In this document: positions 34,191 through 46,964 of the stretch, piece after piece
How the letters are laid out: each line of letters opens with the position of its first letter
How positions within the stretch are numbered: position 1 is the first letter of the stretch
Source of the DNA: Sesamum alatum
Lineage: Eukaryota; Streptophyta; Magnoliopsida; Lamiales; Pedaliaceae
Reading direction: 5' to 3'
Length of the DNA: 64,000 nucleotides
Assembly (NCBI GenBank): GCA_034509735.1
Contig: JACGWO010000005.1
Location: 11,301,692 to 11,365,691, forward strand
Notes under the pieces: generated by a model
What the model was told of the DNA's origin: nothing
What the model saw: only the letters and a program-made list of their open reading frames with translations
Databases searched by the model: none
Made by a program: the position numbers and the translations under genes

Positions 34191-35292
34191 AATATGATTA
34201 CTAATTCTGCTTCATGGGTATTGGATATCGGGTGTGGTGCTCACATCTGCAATGATTTGCAGGCACTGCAAAGAAGCAGAAGGCTAACCAAGGATGAGAT
34301 GATCCTGAGGCTAGGCGATGGCAAGGCCGTTGCTGCGGAGCCGTAGGATCACCTAGAGTTAGCCATTAGTAGTCATGTTAGGATTGTACTGAACAACTGT
34401 TTCTATGTACCTAGCATGATTAAAAACATTATTTCCATCCCGGTCCTTGATAAGGAGTGATATGAATTTACCATCAATAAAAATGGTTTTTTTCATTATC
34501 AAAAATGGTATTTCTCATCTGCTTGGTACATTGGTCAACGGTCTGTACATACTCAACAGTCTAATTGGATTATGACTGCAGAACACAAACGAAAACATGA
34601 TGATCATAATAACGCACAGATATGGCATGCGAGGTTAGGTCATATCTCTAAAGATAGGATAAGAAGGTTGGTGGACTCAAAGAGTCTAGAAATAGACGAT
34701 TTCGACAACCTACCGACCTGCGAATCCTGTCTGAAGGGAAAGATGACCAAGAAACCCTTTGTTGGACAAAGTACGCTAGCCAGTGGTCTGTTGGATTTGA
34801 TCCATACAGATGTCTGTGGTCCACTAAATACTTAGGCTAGAGGTGGGTACTCGTACTTCATAACCTTTACCGATGATCACTCACGGTATGGTTATGTTTA
34901 CCTGATAAGGTACAAGTCTGAATCCTTTGAAAGATTTAAGGAATACAGACTTGAAGTAGAGAACCAAATCGGTCGAAAGATCAAAGCCCTTCGGTCAGAC
35001 CGAGGTGGAGAGTATTTGAGTGGCGAGTTTACTGATTATCTAAAAGAGAATGGGATTCTCTCTCAGTGGACCCCTTTTGGAACACCGCAGCTTAATGGTG
35101 TGTCTGAAAGGAGGAATCGGACCTTGTTGGAACATTGGTCCGATCCATGATGAGTTTTACCGAACTCTCCCTTTCCTTCTGGGGATACGCTCTTTGAGAC
35201 GGCGGCCAAAGTTTTGAACTTGGCGCCATCTAAAAAAGGTATCCCAGACGCCATATGAGATATGGCATGGCAAGCATGCCTCCTACAAATAC
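34191..35292 (+). pseudogene. Protease and integrase of element A
   Basis: The protease site reads WVLDIGCGAHICND: DIG replaces DTG, which would itself disable the enzyme. Stops occur after AAEP (34344), near 34457 and within LNT-stop-ARGG (34833). Integrase signs are WHARLGHIS, CESCLKGK, HTDVCGP, FTDDHSRYGYVY, RSDRGGEYL and NGVSERRNRTLL. Frame loss after 35130 separates it from the next open stretch. Confidence 0.88.
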
Positions 35293-37136
35293 TTGAAAGT
35301 ATGGGGTTGCCCCGCATATGTCAAGAGATTAGTGGGAGATAAACTGGACTCGAGGTCTAGTTTATTCAGGTTCATCGGCTATCCAAAAGAAACTGCAGGG
35401 TATTATTTCTATGATCCCTCCGAGCAAAAGGTTTTTGTCTCACGAAACGTAGTGTTCTTGGAAAAAGGTTTTTCATCGGATAGTCGACGCGATGAGGTAC
35501 TCCTTGAGGAATCAAGTGAGGTACCCCATGAGGCGGCAGTGACATCTAAGCCAGTGGTTCCCACTGATATTGTTCCAGTCCTCCGTAGGTCGGCCAGAGT
35601 ATCCCATGCAACTGATAGGTATGGATTTCTGGGCCTGACCGGTCAGTTGGATAATGATCCAAAGACGTACGGAGAAGCGATGTCGGACATCGATTCGGAC
35701 AAGTGGCTTGAGGCCATGAAATCCGAGATGGACTCGATGGGTACAAACAAGGTTTGGACCCTAGTAGATCCACCCAAAGGGGTTAAACCCGTAGGGTGTA
35801 AATGGGTCTACAAACGTAAGCTTGGAGCTGACGAGGAGGTTACAACCTTCAAAGCCAAGCTTGTGGCGAAAGGTTACACTCAACGACCCGGGGTCGATTT
35901 TGAGGAAACCTACTCGCCCGTAGCAATGGCCAAGTCCATTCGGATACTGCTTGCCATAGCAGCATGGTATAACTATGAAATATGGCAGATGGACGTGAAA
36001 ACGGCCTTCCTCAACAGTTTTCGTAAATGAAGAGATCTATATGGATCAGCCGGAAGGTTTCACAACTGTTGGAGAAGAGCAGAAGGTCTGCCGTCTCCAA
36101 AGGTCCATCTATGTCCTCAAACAAGCTTCCCGAAGCTGGAACATACGTTTTGATGAAGTCATACGGGGATATGATTTCATCAGAAACGAGTCCGATCCTT
36201 GTGTATACAAGAAGATCAGTGGGAGCTCAAGTTGCGTTTCTGGTGCTTTACGTGGATGATATCTTGCTCATTGGATTGATGCTAAAGATGTTGGGTACCA
36301 CTAAAGCTTGGTTGTCAACGCAATTCTCCATGAAGGATATGGGCGAGGCATCCTACATCCTTGGCATCAAGATCTACAGGGATAGATCTAGAAGGATGTT
36401 AGGAATGGCCCAGTCCTCGTATATTGAGAAAGTCTTCAAGAGATTCAAGATGGAGAACTCAAAACGAGGATTCCTTCCTATGAGGCATGGAATTAAGTTA
36501 TCCAAGAAGCAGTCTCCTAGGACTGATGAGGAGCTTAAAAGGATGTTGGACATCCCCTATGCTTCAGCCATAGGCAGCATACAGTATGTTGTTCAGTGCG
36601 CTAGACCTGATGTGGCTTTCGCTTTGAGCGTAACAAGTCGATATCAGTCGTGTGCCGGGGAGGCACAATGGAGTGCAGTCAAGAGTATCCTGAAGTACCT
36701 GAAAAGGACTAAGGACATATTCTTGATCTACGGCGGTGGAGAGTTGATACTGGAAGGCTATAGCGACGCTAGCTTCCAATCGGATGACGATGATGCCAAG
36801 TCTCAGTATGGTTTTGTATTTAGACTAAATGGTGGCGTGGTTACTTGGAAGGGTTCCAAGCAGGCTACCACGGCGGACTCCACCATAGAGTTTTGAATAC
36901 ATAGCGGCTTTGGAAGCTGCTAAGGAGTGGTTTGGTTGATGAGCTACTTCCAAGGATTGGATGTAGTACCTAGCATTGCTAAGCCTGTAATTATCTTTTA
37001 TGATAACAACGGGGCGATAGCGCTAGTAAAGGAACTGAGATCTCATCACAATCCAAGCATATTCTTAGATGCTACCATCTGCTTAGAGAGATGGATAGCA
37101 CGAGTGACGTTCGATTGGACCGAGTCAACTCCGTAG
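35293..37136 (+). pseudogene. Reverse transcriptase and RNase H of element A
   Basis: Open frame 35293-36030 runs from integrase C terminus (WGCPAYVKRL, RFIGYPKETAGYYFYDP) into the reverse transcriptase (WVYKRKLGADEEV, MDVKTAFLN). A frameshift near 36018 moves to 36041-36259 and then 36027-36896 (LVLYVDDILLIG, SVTSRYQSCAGEA, EGYSDASFQSDD). Near 36891 the RNase H frame breaks, and a fragment at 36927-37136 reads FYDNNGAIAL then a wrong-frame tail. The breaks in the RNase H tail are the same as in element B. Confidence 0.9.
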
Positions 37137-37235
37137 AAAACATAGCAGATCCACTTGCTAAGCCCATGTCACAAGTTGCCCACACTCACCATCTGAATAA
37201 GAGGTTTGAGGTCAATGGGTGATTGGCTTTAGGTC

Positions 37236-37247
37236 AAGTGGGAAGAT
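37236..37247 (+). promoter_or_regulatory. Polypurine tract of element A
   Basis: AAGTGGGAAGAT directly before the 3' LTR; other copies read AAGTGGGAGAT. Confidence 0.85.
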
Positions 37248-39470
37248 TGTTAGAATAGGTGACCAGAAAGCCAATAGGTTTGGCGATTTGTTACCTATCT
37301 GACACTTGATGTAAATGTAATATTATTATGTGATGAATAAGATGAGTGTCCGTCACCAATGGTACCTTCTTTGTTGCGCTCATCTTACATTTGTTAAAAA
37401 CGGTGTTTAACTTATATTGCAACAAAGCCCACAGACCATGGATAACAACTCGTGCAGTTGGGCCACGCATTGGATGGTGGTCATGAAACCAACTGATTAA
37501 GAGTTGGGTCTAAAACGTTCCAAGTTGAGGACCTCGAGACAGGGCATCGAGAGTCCTATTGAGACTTGCGTCAAGAGTCGTGTTCATTGGATGAGTGCCG
37601 TGTTTCATCGGCGATAGGCGTGGACGCCTACACGATCTTGATGGGTTTGGTCGACTGGGGTCGAGCCGACTGGACTGACTCGCGGGAATCATCATATGGA
37701 AGCCTTGGAGGGTTGGTCGGTTGATTGGTTTTTCCCGGTTCCGATAGTACAGGAGTAATCCTCAGACTTGAGGATCATGGCAGTCGCGTGCACATGACGG
37801 CTGTATCTTGGAACTGGCGAGAGGTAATCATTCTGTAAGATGATTATTATAAGCCTTGTCCAGTGCAGTCGGAGTGTGTAGCGACGACGGTGGATTCCAA
37901 GAAGAGGATCCGTCCCCTGTCAGTATGTGACAGAGGTATCTCCTATGCACTCGGAGACACGTTCATGCTGTTTGAAGCTGTGGCCATAGTGGTTGGTCGA
38001 ACAGGGAATGGTTTCCTGTGTCGACGCAATGAAGCATACGTGGTCTCGAGTATTAAGCATAGATGCCTAGTCAAGGATGGGAACCGACGCCCAATTCCAT
38101 ACCCTAGACTAAGGCCGTGAGACGGTAGACGGAAGGATCGTACCCGTACGGAATCGGCGCCTAAATGTTCACGCCAACTCACCTAGTCTCTAGTGCCATG
38201 GACTGTTGCTAGACGGCCACCCATGGTAACGGGCCCTTGTGCGACACGGGCCCAAGTCTAGCTGAGGATGAACCTAAAGGGTCACACACAAATCACCGAG
38301 GAGGTTGAGAGATCGACTTGGAGTCAATCTCGAAGGATAAAGTAAGTAATTGGATTACTTAAGGGAAAGTCCATTGGATGGACGGGCCGATATTGTATCG
38401 GGCTTCCGTTAATCGGTAAATTGAATTTTTGATTAAATATGGAAAGTTGAGACGTTGACACGTTGGATCTTTTAATTGGATTAAAAGATCAACGGGGATA
38501 ATTTAAATAGACATTAAATTGGATTTAATATTGGGTTCGTCGTAATTGGATTACGATAAAACCCGATCCGTTAAATTATACCCGAGAGGAGAAATAATTC
38601 CTATTTTTGAATAGGAAGAAGTTGGACTTCTTCCCTTAATTAAACATGGCCGACATGCTCCCTTGGAGGAAGCAAAATCAGCCATGTTTCATGCTAGGTG
38701 GTATGTTGACTTATCTCTTTTGGAAAGAGACAAATCAACTCCAATCAAGCTCTTCCCTTTTGGTATGATTTGATCATACCATAAATTTTGGTAGGCTTGA
38801 TTGAAGAATTGATGGTGATTGATTGGAATGAATCTAGACATCCTTGGATGAACCTAGACACATTCCAATAATCACATTAATTATGTATATATATTAGAAT
38901 ATACAACACCAAGCATGTGTGATTCATTATTCATCTTTTTCTAGGAAAAAGAGAAGACAAAAATCCCTCTCCTCTCTCTCAACTCTCGGCCCTCTCTCCC
39001 TCTGCTACACTTGTGTTCTTCACTTGATTTTGAATCAAGAAGAAGAACAAAGTAAGTTTAAGAGAGCACTAATTCATAGTGTTCTTCTCTTAAGCCGATT
39101 CCTTCTTAAACCCGTTCTTTTCTAGCAAGAAGAACGTGTGTTTCTTCCGGTGTGGTGTGGATCACCTTTAGAGAATCCATACATTTGGATTTCGTGAGCA
39201 TTCCGGAGAAGAAACAACACTAGTAGCCGGGAGCATACGCTAAACAATCAAAGGTAACGGTTTTACTACGCTTTGATTGATTTAATATATTTATCTATGC
39301 CCTATGTGTTTAATATTCATTTCTAATATTTTCACATCCTACATCGAACGCCCGGTTGAGCACCCAAGGGTACACCCCTTGGGATTCGTATTTTAAATTA
39401 GATTTGATTTAATTTACGCACTATTTCCTCGCTTCCGCTCGCGCTCCCGGGCGAATCCGCTTGTCCTTCA
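37248..39470 (+). repeat. 3' LTR of element A (2,223 bp)
   Basis: TGTTAGAATAGG...CGCTTGTCCTTCA, followed at 39471-39475 by the target duplication GGTCT. This is the best intact LTR of the family here. A TATA-like ATGTATATATATT lies near 38884. Confidence 0.93.
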
Positions 39471-39475
39471 GGTCT

Positions 39476-39660
39476 GTGGGATTTGTTGCGATATAAGTTA
39501 AACACCGTTTTAACAAATGTGAAATGAGCGCAACAAAGTAAGCACCAGAAGTGACGAATACTCATTTTATTCATCACATAATAATATTACATTTACATCG
39601 AGTTGTATAATAGGTTACAAATCGCCAAACCTATTGGCTTTCTGGTCACCTATTCTAACA
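39476..39660 (-). repeat. LTR of element B, remaining part
   Basis: Continues the LTR of B after element A, GTGGGATTTGTTGCG... to CCTATTCTAACA. With 26838-28884 it makes one LTR of about 2.2 kb. Confidence 0.9.
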
Positions 39661-41090
39661 ATCTCCCACTTTAGCTAAAACTAATCACCCATTGACCTCG
39701 AACCTCTTATCCAGATGGTGAGCATGGGCAACTTGCGACATGAGCTTAGCAAGTGGATCTGCTATGTTTTCTGCGGAGCTGACTCGGTCCAACCGAATGT
39801 CACTCCTGCTATCCATCTCTCTAAGTAGATGGTAGCGTCTAAGAATATGCTTGGATCGTGATGAGACCTCGGTTCCTTTGCTAGCGCTATCGCCCCGTTG
39901 TTATCATAAAAGAGAATTACAGGCTTAGCAATGCTAGGTACTACAACCAACCCTTGGATGTAGCTCATCAACCAAACCACTTCTTAGCAGCATCCAAAGC
40001 CGCTATGTATTCAAAACTCTATGGTGGAGTCCGTTGTGGTAGCCTGCTTGGAACCCTTCCAAGTAACACGCCACCATTTAGTCTAAATACAAAATCATAC
40101 TGAGATTGGCATCATTGTCATCCGACTGGAAGCTAGCGTCGCTATAGCCTTCCAGTATCAACTCTCCACTACCGTAGATCAAGAACATGTCCTTAGTCCT
40201 TTTCAGGTACTTCAGGATAGTCTTGCCTGCACTCCAGTGCGCCTCTCCGGCACACGACTGATATCGACTTGTTACGCTCAAAGCGAAAGCCACATCAGGT
40301 CTAGTGCACTGAACAACATACCATATGTTGCCTACGGCTGAAGCATAGGGGATGTCCAACATCCGTTTAAGCTCCTCATCAGTCTTAGGAGACTGCTTCT
40401 TGGAAAACTTAATTCCATGCCTCACAGGAAGGAATCTTCGTTTTGAGTTCTCCATCTTGAATCTCTTCAAGACTTTCTCAATATACGAGGACTAGGCCAT
40501 TCCTAACATCCTTCTAGATCTATCCCTATAGATCTTGATGCAAGGATGTAGGATGCCTCGCCCATATCCTTCATGGAGAATTGCGTTGACAACCAAGCTT
40601 TAGTGGTACCCAACATCTTAGCATCATTCCCAATGAGCAAGATGTCGTCCACGTAAAGTACTAGAAACGCAACTGAGCTCCCACTGATCTTCTTGTATAC
40701 ACAAGGATCGGACTCGTTTTTGATGAAATCATATCCCCGTATGACTTCATCAAAACGTATGTTCCAGCTTCAGAAAGCTTGTTTGAGGCCATAGATGGAC
40801 CTTTGGAGACGGCAGACCTTCTGCTCTTCTCCAACAGTTGTGAAACCTTCCGGTTGATCTATATAGATCTCTTCCTCTACTAAGCCATTAAGGAAGGCCG
40901 TTTTCACGTCCATCTGCCATATTTCATAGTCATACCATGCTGCTATGGCAAGCAGTATCCGAATGGACTTGGCCATTGCTACGGGCGAGTAGGTTTCCTC
41001 AAAATCGACCCCGGGTCGCTGAGTGTAACCTTTCGCCACAAGCCTGGTTTTGAAGGTTGTAACCTCCCCATCAGCTCCAAGCTTACGATA
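39661..41090 (-). pseudogene. Reverse transcriptase and RNase H remnant of element B
   Basis: Minus-strand fragments: reverse transcriptase (KLGADGEVTTF, VAMAKSIRILLAIAAWYDYE, MDVKTAFLNGLVEEEIY, about 40770-41090), middle part (TRPDVAFALSVTSRYQSCAG, 40078-40470) and RNase H tail (VILFYDNNGAIALAKEPRSH, 39762-39980). Several frameshifts separate them. The RNase H tail has the same shifted frame as A. Truncated at 41090 within the KRKLGAD motif. Confidence 0.88.
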
Positions 41091-42290
41091 TTTCAAAACA
41101 TGAAACACACACAAAGTTTATTTTGAAAACTCTTTGAAATCTATATTATCATATAATAATAATAACAGTAATAATAATAGTAATTTTTATTGTTATTTAT
41201 TTATAGTATTATATATTATTAATTAATACAAATGTTGTAATCTTTGAAATCTTATTATATAGTAAATGTTATTAATTAATAGTAAATCTTTGAAATCTTA
41301 TTAGTTAGTTTCACAAATGTTGTAATACACTATTACTTTTAGTAAATTAGTAAAAAGTATTTACAAATAAAAAATCATAAAAAATATATATTTATGTATA
41401 TAAAATATTAATTGTTAAATTATAAAAACTTGAATTTTAAATAAAATTTATTAGTTTTTTTGCAGTCGCTCAGAAAAGGAGAAGGGGTGATATAGGCGAA
41501 CTGGCATTTAACTTTAACAATTGCAAGACTTTAAATAAATAATAATAATAATAATATTTAATAATTACTTAAAAATAAAATAATTTTTATTGTTATTTAT
41601 TTATAATATTATATATTATTAATTAATCCTATTATTTATTTTCACAAATGTTGTAATACACTATTATTTTAGTAAATTAGTAAAAAGTATCTACAAATAA
41701 AATTCTTTATTTTTTTAATATGGACTTTTGATCTTAAAAAATTTATGATCCAATGCTTATAATTATTATAATTTATTTATTTTATATTATTTAAATATAA
41801 TATTTGAATTTTAAAAGCTTAAAATATGGACAATTGATTCTTAAAATTTAAAATTTGTCTATAAATAGTTATCACATCCAATGGTCGAAATTTATCTAAC
41901 ATAGATTAAACGGTTATATTATAGAAAGTAAGGACATAAGAGTTCAATTAATACTCAAAGGTTAATGGTGCTAGTGTAATTTAACCGACAAGGGTAAGAA
42001 AACTAATTTTTGCATTTTACCCTCATAAACAATGTATGATGTTATATGCACATAACAAAAATTAATTTTAAAGAAATAAGTTACATAATATTTATTTAGA
42101 AATTTTCAATTTAATTTATGACTGCTAACCTTCATTTAAGCAACACAAATGGCATTTAACTTTAATAATTTTATAAATAAAAAATCATTAAAAAAAATAA
42201 ATATTTGTATAAAACGTAGTAGCACAGACAAAAAATTAATCATTTAATCAGTTTGCCCCGTGACCCATACACCAAATAAGAGAGCGGACG
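41091..42290. repeat. AT-rich repeat, left arm of an inverted pair
   Basis: This stretch is the reverse complement, with indels, of 52560-53555. Matching words include GTCGCTCAGAAAAGGAGAAGG (its partner at about 53440-53470 is weaker) and the long segment 41717-42063 against about 52690-53040 (for example CACATCCAATGGTCGAAATTT and AACCGACAAGGGTAAGAAAAC). The first 70 bp instead resemble the reverse complement of about 50975-51045. No coding content. Confidence 0.75.
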
Positions 42291-44450
42291 TTCAAGGTTC
42301 TTTGGAGTAGCTAGCAGTTATGCATGCTTTTCTAGTATGAAGATAGATTAGCTTTCACTTACATTTCTTCGAAAAGTTATTTCCTTCAAGAAGAAAATGG
42401 AAACACAATAATAATAGTGAAAGCAAAGAAATTGTTTCTTATTTTCTTGTAATCAGTCGATGCCATGTGCTGCAGGTACCTCAATAGCCTACTGATATGC
42501 AAGAGGCATCAAGGCAAAGTACGATTATGGTCTTTGGTGCAGTTGCTGCTATAAATCATGTTATATTGTATCATCAAACTTATCTCATTTATCATTCTGA
42601 ATATACTCATGAACTACCATTGCTTCTTCTGTTTCCTATGTGTTTCATTGTTTCTTCTATTTCGACGTCTGGTGCAACCCGTGTTCATTTTTACTAATTT
42701 CAATGGAATTTGGATGATTTCTTTCGACATGTATAGAAGACGTGTGCTTTGAACAATATGCGATTCGTGTCGTTGCGTGGTCAAGATGCAATTTCAAAGT
42801 TTAAGTTCAAATTGGAGGGGTCAAAGCAGACCGCATCTATTTATGAATCTGCGAACTTAAATCCGAGAAGTGTAATTTTTGAATAAATTACATTGACACT
42901 CTTGCAGTAGTGACCAAGAAGTGAAGTAGAATAGTACTATAATACAAGCAAGTCATGATCCAAATTTAGAATATGTTTAAGAATCCAAATTTAAAATATG
43001 ATTAAGAATCTTGAACTTTGTTGACATTGTCTAATTAAATGATTAATTATAACTCATTGAATTCAAAATTTTAAAAAAAGAATTAGGGAACTTATATTGT
43101 ATATAATTTTTATCAGAACTGCTATATAGAAGTTGTTAAAATTTTATAATAATATATATTTTTTTCAATCTTATAAGTGTGTGTTCTTAAATATTTATTA
43201 TTAGTGTCTCAATTTAAATTAGAAACAATCCTTTGTGCTCGGCACAATTCTCTACTAGTAATGAGTATAATTTAATTTAAATTGGGAATTCTCGGTGCTT
43301 GGAACCGTTCTCTACTTAAAAAAGAGTATAATTTAGTATAGTAAAAAAAGGAATATATGTTCTTCAATACTTCAAAAAGTTGTCTATGATTTATATTTTT
43401 CTTCTTTTTTATTTTTATTTTTGAAGGGTGGCAAGCGAAATCGGTGGGGTATTTTAATATTAATGAGAGATGTGAATTTGCTTTCCCTGTATATAGAATT
43501 CTTTATTTTGATTGCACAGTTGATTGATTGTGTTATTAAGTTGTTTTTGTTTATTTTCAAAGATTGTCCAACTACCGTATAAAAGGATAGTGGTCCACTT
43601 TCTTACTATCAACTCTATAATTCCATTTTGGTATTATTTTTTGCCTGTTGCATTATACGAGCGTGTTCATGGGGAGAATTATAATATAATTGATTAAGAG
43701 AGAATTGATTTTAAAAAGAATTATTATGGCTTTGGATTCATAATTAATTATACAAATGCAGATGGTAGTTAAATTCCAAAAGTAATCTCATTTGTAAGGT
43801 TAATGACTAATTAAAAGAAATTACTTAATGGGCGTAATGAGTAATTATATGAAAAATAATTGCAATTAAAAGCTAAAAAAAAATATAATTTTTATCAAAA
43901 TGCAGTTTTAATGGAATTCAATCTCAAAAGTGATTATTGAAAAATGATCAAACGCCAAAAAATATGGCGTTTGCACTATGAAATGATTTTTTGGTCTTCA
44001 ATTACAGGGCGTAACGGACACTTAAATCAAAAAAATTTAATTAATTCACAAACAAAATAATAACATTTCTCTACAAATGATCATAAACCCAAATTTGGAG
44101 GCAAAAGAAATAATAAAAGAAAATACAAAATCACTTTTACAAAATACTAAAGATACTCATCCCATATACCTCCAATCTTTTACCAGAAAAGGAAAAATAA
44201 TCAAAAGTTTTTTTTCTTTTGGGGAGAAACACATTTTGGTATGGATTACAAAATTCTATAGCAATACATTTCAAAAAAGCAATTGAAAGAATCCACAGAA
44301 AGCATTCAAGCTAAAGCCCATGGGGAGAAAACTTTTTGTTTTTAAACTCCATCTTCTTTTTTAGAGAAACACGTTTGTTTACTTCTTGTTGAGAGAGAAA
44401 TATCTATGTTCTGTTCCTTTTCCTAATCAATTGAAACAAAACCCACTTGG
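42291..44450. other. AT-rich non-coding stretch
   Basis: No gene recognised. Two short words near 43235-43255 and 43300-43315 (ATTCTCTACTAGT, GTTCTCTACTTAAAA) recall Helitron-type ends but are too short to annotate. Open frames at 42497-42697 and 44077-44286 are AT-driven and unrelated to known families. Confidence 0.35.
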
Positions 44451-44735
44451 TACAAACCCTACAAAATCATTGTCTTCTTCCCCACCCACACCCACCATCT
44501 CACCTTCGATTCTCCTTTCCTCTCTTCACTTCTCACCCAAGAAAACAAAGGAAAGATGGTGCTGATTAATAGAATAAATTTAGTCTGGCCGAGGATGGTG
44601 CTGATTAATAGAGACGGTGGAGTTCGTGGTTGGAGCGCGCTGAGGATGGCCGACTCAAGGCGACGAACGTGACAGGGCTTGATGGTGCTCCTGTGTAACG
44701 CAGAACCCGCGGGAGAAGCAGCGGCGGCGGCGGCG
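44451..44735 (+). other. Possible 5' UTR / first exon near the Mpv17-like exons
   Basis: A pyrimidine-rich stretch (about 44460-44545) leads to a GC-rich block ending in a GCG run with a good donor GTGAGT at 44736. A 54-bp open frame from ATG 44682 would reach the donor, but its phase does not fit the next exon. TGGTGCTGATTAATAGA occurs twice (near 44557 and 44595). Whether it belongs to the Mpv17-like gene is unproven. Confidence 0.25.
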
Positions 44736-45618
44736 GTGAGTACAACACATAAAAACCCAAGAACGAGAAACCCCCGCCGGTAAAAACCCTCAAAACCCCT
44801 CTGTTCATTTAGACAGTTTGGAGCTTCCTTTAATTTAATTGAGCATGTATAAATCCAGAATTTCTAAACATATTTATTACTTAATCATTGTGAACTATCA
44901 TTTCACTAGTTGGACTATCATTTTCTATGACTAAATCATTATTTTCTAAACGTATATACAATCATATTTCACTAGTTGGACTATCACTTTCTCTTGAGTT
45001 CTTGATTTTGTTAAGAGAAGAGAAAACTGTCTTTCTTCTTATATCTTAGAAAGTGCAATGGTGTAACCAAAACCATACTATTTGAGAACTACGTATCCTG
45101 CGTCAAATACACGATGCTGTTGACTGCATATTTCCTTGGTTTACTGTTGTTGTTTGCCAAATAACACATATCTTTCCACCTCTCATCTTTGACAGGTCCT
45201 TGTCCTTTAACATAGTTTTCTTCTCTACTTCTGTAAGATGGTTAATAGTTGGGAGTCTAGGACACTTCCACCGTTGATTGAGTGCATGGTTAGAGTAAAC
45301 TTGGAAATGCATTTCTAGTTAGATCATTTTATTTCACGTGATGAAGTTTTGAAAAGGCCTTTTTCATGTCTATCTATGCAATTTGACATAGTCTATTGCT
45401 AACAATCACATTGGATTATGCAATATGTTTGGCCAAAAAGAGGGAAAAAAATAGGGGTAAAATCATTCCCTGTAAATTATGTCCTTCTTCTGATTGTAAC
45501 ACAGTAAACATGTGTCAGTTGTGAGTTTCCTGGCACATAAGTTGTGCCCCTCTAATTAATGTCATGCTAATTAAGGATCAATTCTCCTCCATTCATCTTT
45601 ATTCTCATTTCTGTGCAG

Positions 45619-46964
45619 GTATATGTCTCTTCTTGCCAGGTACCCTGTGACGACAAAAGCTATTACGTCGGCGTTTTTTACTTTGGTTGGTGATTTTATT
45701 TGTCAGGTAAACTACATATGTTCCTCGATTCAGATCACATAATGTTTGGCAATAATTTGAGGACTTCCCATTGAAGCCCTTCTTTTTTCCCTTCGTATGA
45801 AATGGGTAGAGATACCATTTTGTGATGTTGTAGCTCGACAACTCATGGAAATTATGAATTTTACCGGCTTTACTTCTGTTGTGGTTAGGCGATCCTGGCT
45901 TCGGAAGATGATACACTTTAATGGTTCTAATAACGTAGTTGCACATGTGATCACGTTAAAAGGTGATAGATTGATAAAATTTAGATGTTTTCACTACATC
46001 TTAGGAGATGAATCATACTGAATATAAGTTCTTAATTGGGGTAAACGGCCAGATGATAATATTTTGGTGACAGAGATCGATGAAGTGAGAGGTTTTTCCC
46101 CGGAGTGCTTGATTTGTACAAGGATGAACAAGTATTTTGACTTTGCAATATTATAGCTGCTAGTTTGGGTTATCAATGGGAGTCATGAGTTACTAGTAAA
46201 GAGTTGTATATTTTATGAGGGAGATATCTAAAATGGGTTCAAGGGGCTTACATTTGTTTATAGAAGCTGCACGCAGCTTTCTACTTCAGCAGTCAACTCA
46301 TGTAGAAGTAGTCCAAATCGAGTTCTATATGCTTGGCAATAAATGTTTTGGGCATATAATGAAGGTAGATACATCTTCTCTTTGTTGTGTATATTTTTTA
46401 GCTAATTATGGTTGAAGAATGGCTTCTCCCCCTCCTGTGGAAACTGATTAACCTTAAATATTTTGGAAAAACATAAACATGTTCAACTTTACTTATTCCT
46501 TTTGCCCATATAGCCTGAAACATTAGTTGTTTGTCTTTCTTATAAATACCTGCTATGTGACATCAAACAACATTAATAATCTAGTTTCACAAAATACTCC
46601 AGATACTTCTTGCATCCCCTTTTAGCAACAACTTGCACACCACTATTTGACACATTAGTTTAAAGTACCTTAACGAGTTTCCAGATGGTAGAACTTGGAA
46701 GTCAAGCTAGAAATGCCCATATAAATTTTACTACTTGGAAGAATTGGTGTCATCAAGTTTCAAATATAACTATCTTCTTATTTTCTTCTTTGTATCTTGC
46801 TTGGTTAACTCGAAGAATTCCGTTATTATGACTTATTTAATATTTTCTATGATTTACCTCAGCTCTTGATCGATCAATCAAGTACCATCTCTAAACATGA
46901 AGAGGGCGTTTATTTTCACTCTGTTGGGGCTGGTTTTGGTCGGTCCAACATTGCGTTTCTGGTG
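45619..46964 (+). pseudogene. Mpv17/PMP22-family gene, two recognisable exons, probably broken
   Basis: Exon 45619-45706 (AG at 45617-45618, donor GTAAAC at 45707) encodes YMSLLARYPVTTKAITSAFF and TLVGDFICQ, the hallmark N-terminal segment of Mpv17/PMP22 proteins. The second exon (about 46862-46964) starts LLIDQSSTISK and continues FTLLGLVLVGPTLRFW, the next conserved membrane segment, but one extra base near 46896 puts the two halves in different frames. Family members are small four-helix membrane proteins of peroxisomes, mitochondria or plastids. The remaining helices (family signature near WYLYLSK, LLLDQ, W-x-P) were not found convincingly; 48823-48860 is a weak candidate. Either a pseudogene or a gene fragment. 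Confidence 0.6.

Larger units (their letters stand above)
28885..39470 (+). mobile_element. Copia element A, complete but defective, nested in the LTR of B
   Basis: 5' LTR 28885-31507, primer site from 31510, leader, gag, pol, polypurine tract, 3' LTR 37248-39470. The LTRs begin TGTTAGAATAGG and end GTCCTTCA. The 5-bp duplication GGTCT at 28880-28884 and 39471-39475 proves insertion, and removing A rejoins the LTR of B exactly. All coding parts carry stops and frameshifts. The two LTRs look roughly 97 percent alike outside the patch at 30377-31109, so insertion is fairly recent but older than the SCD1-intron copia. Confidence 0.93.
26838..41090 (-). mobile_element. Copia element B (long-LTR family), truncated and split by element A
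   Basis: The minus-strand LTR starts TGAAGGACAAGCGG at 26838, is interrupted by element A (28885-39475) and finishes ...CCTATTCTAACA at 39660. It is followed by the polypurine tract complement (ATCTCCCACTT) and the 3' half of pol. The copy stops abruptly at about 41090 inside the reverse transcriptase, where an AT-rich repeat begins. Its gag, integrase and 5' LTR are absent from this position. Confidence 0.85.

Noticed and set aside
44682..44735. First exon of the Mpv17-like gene starting at ATG 44682
   Set aside because: It has a good donor, but the phase at the donor does not fit exon 45619-45706, so it was kept only as a possible UTR/exon.
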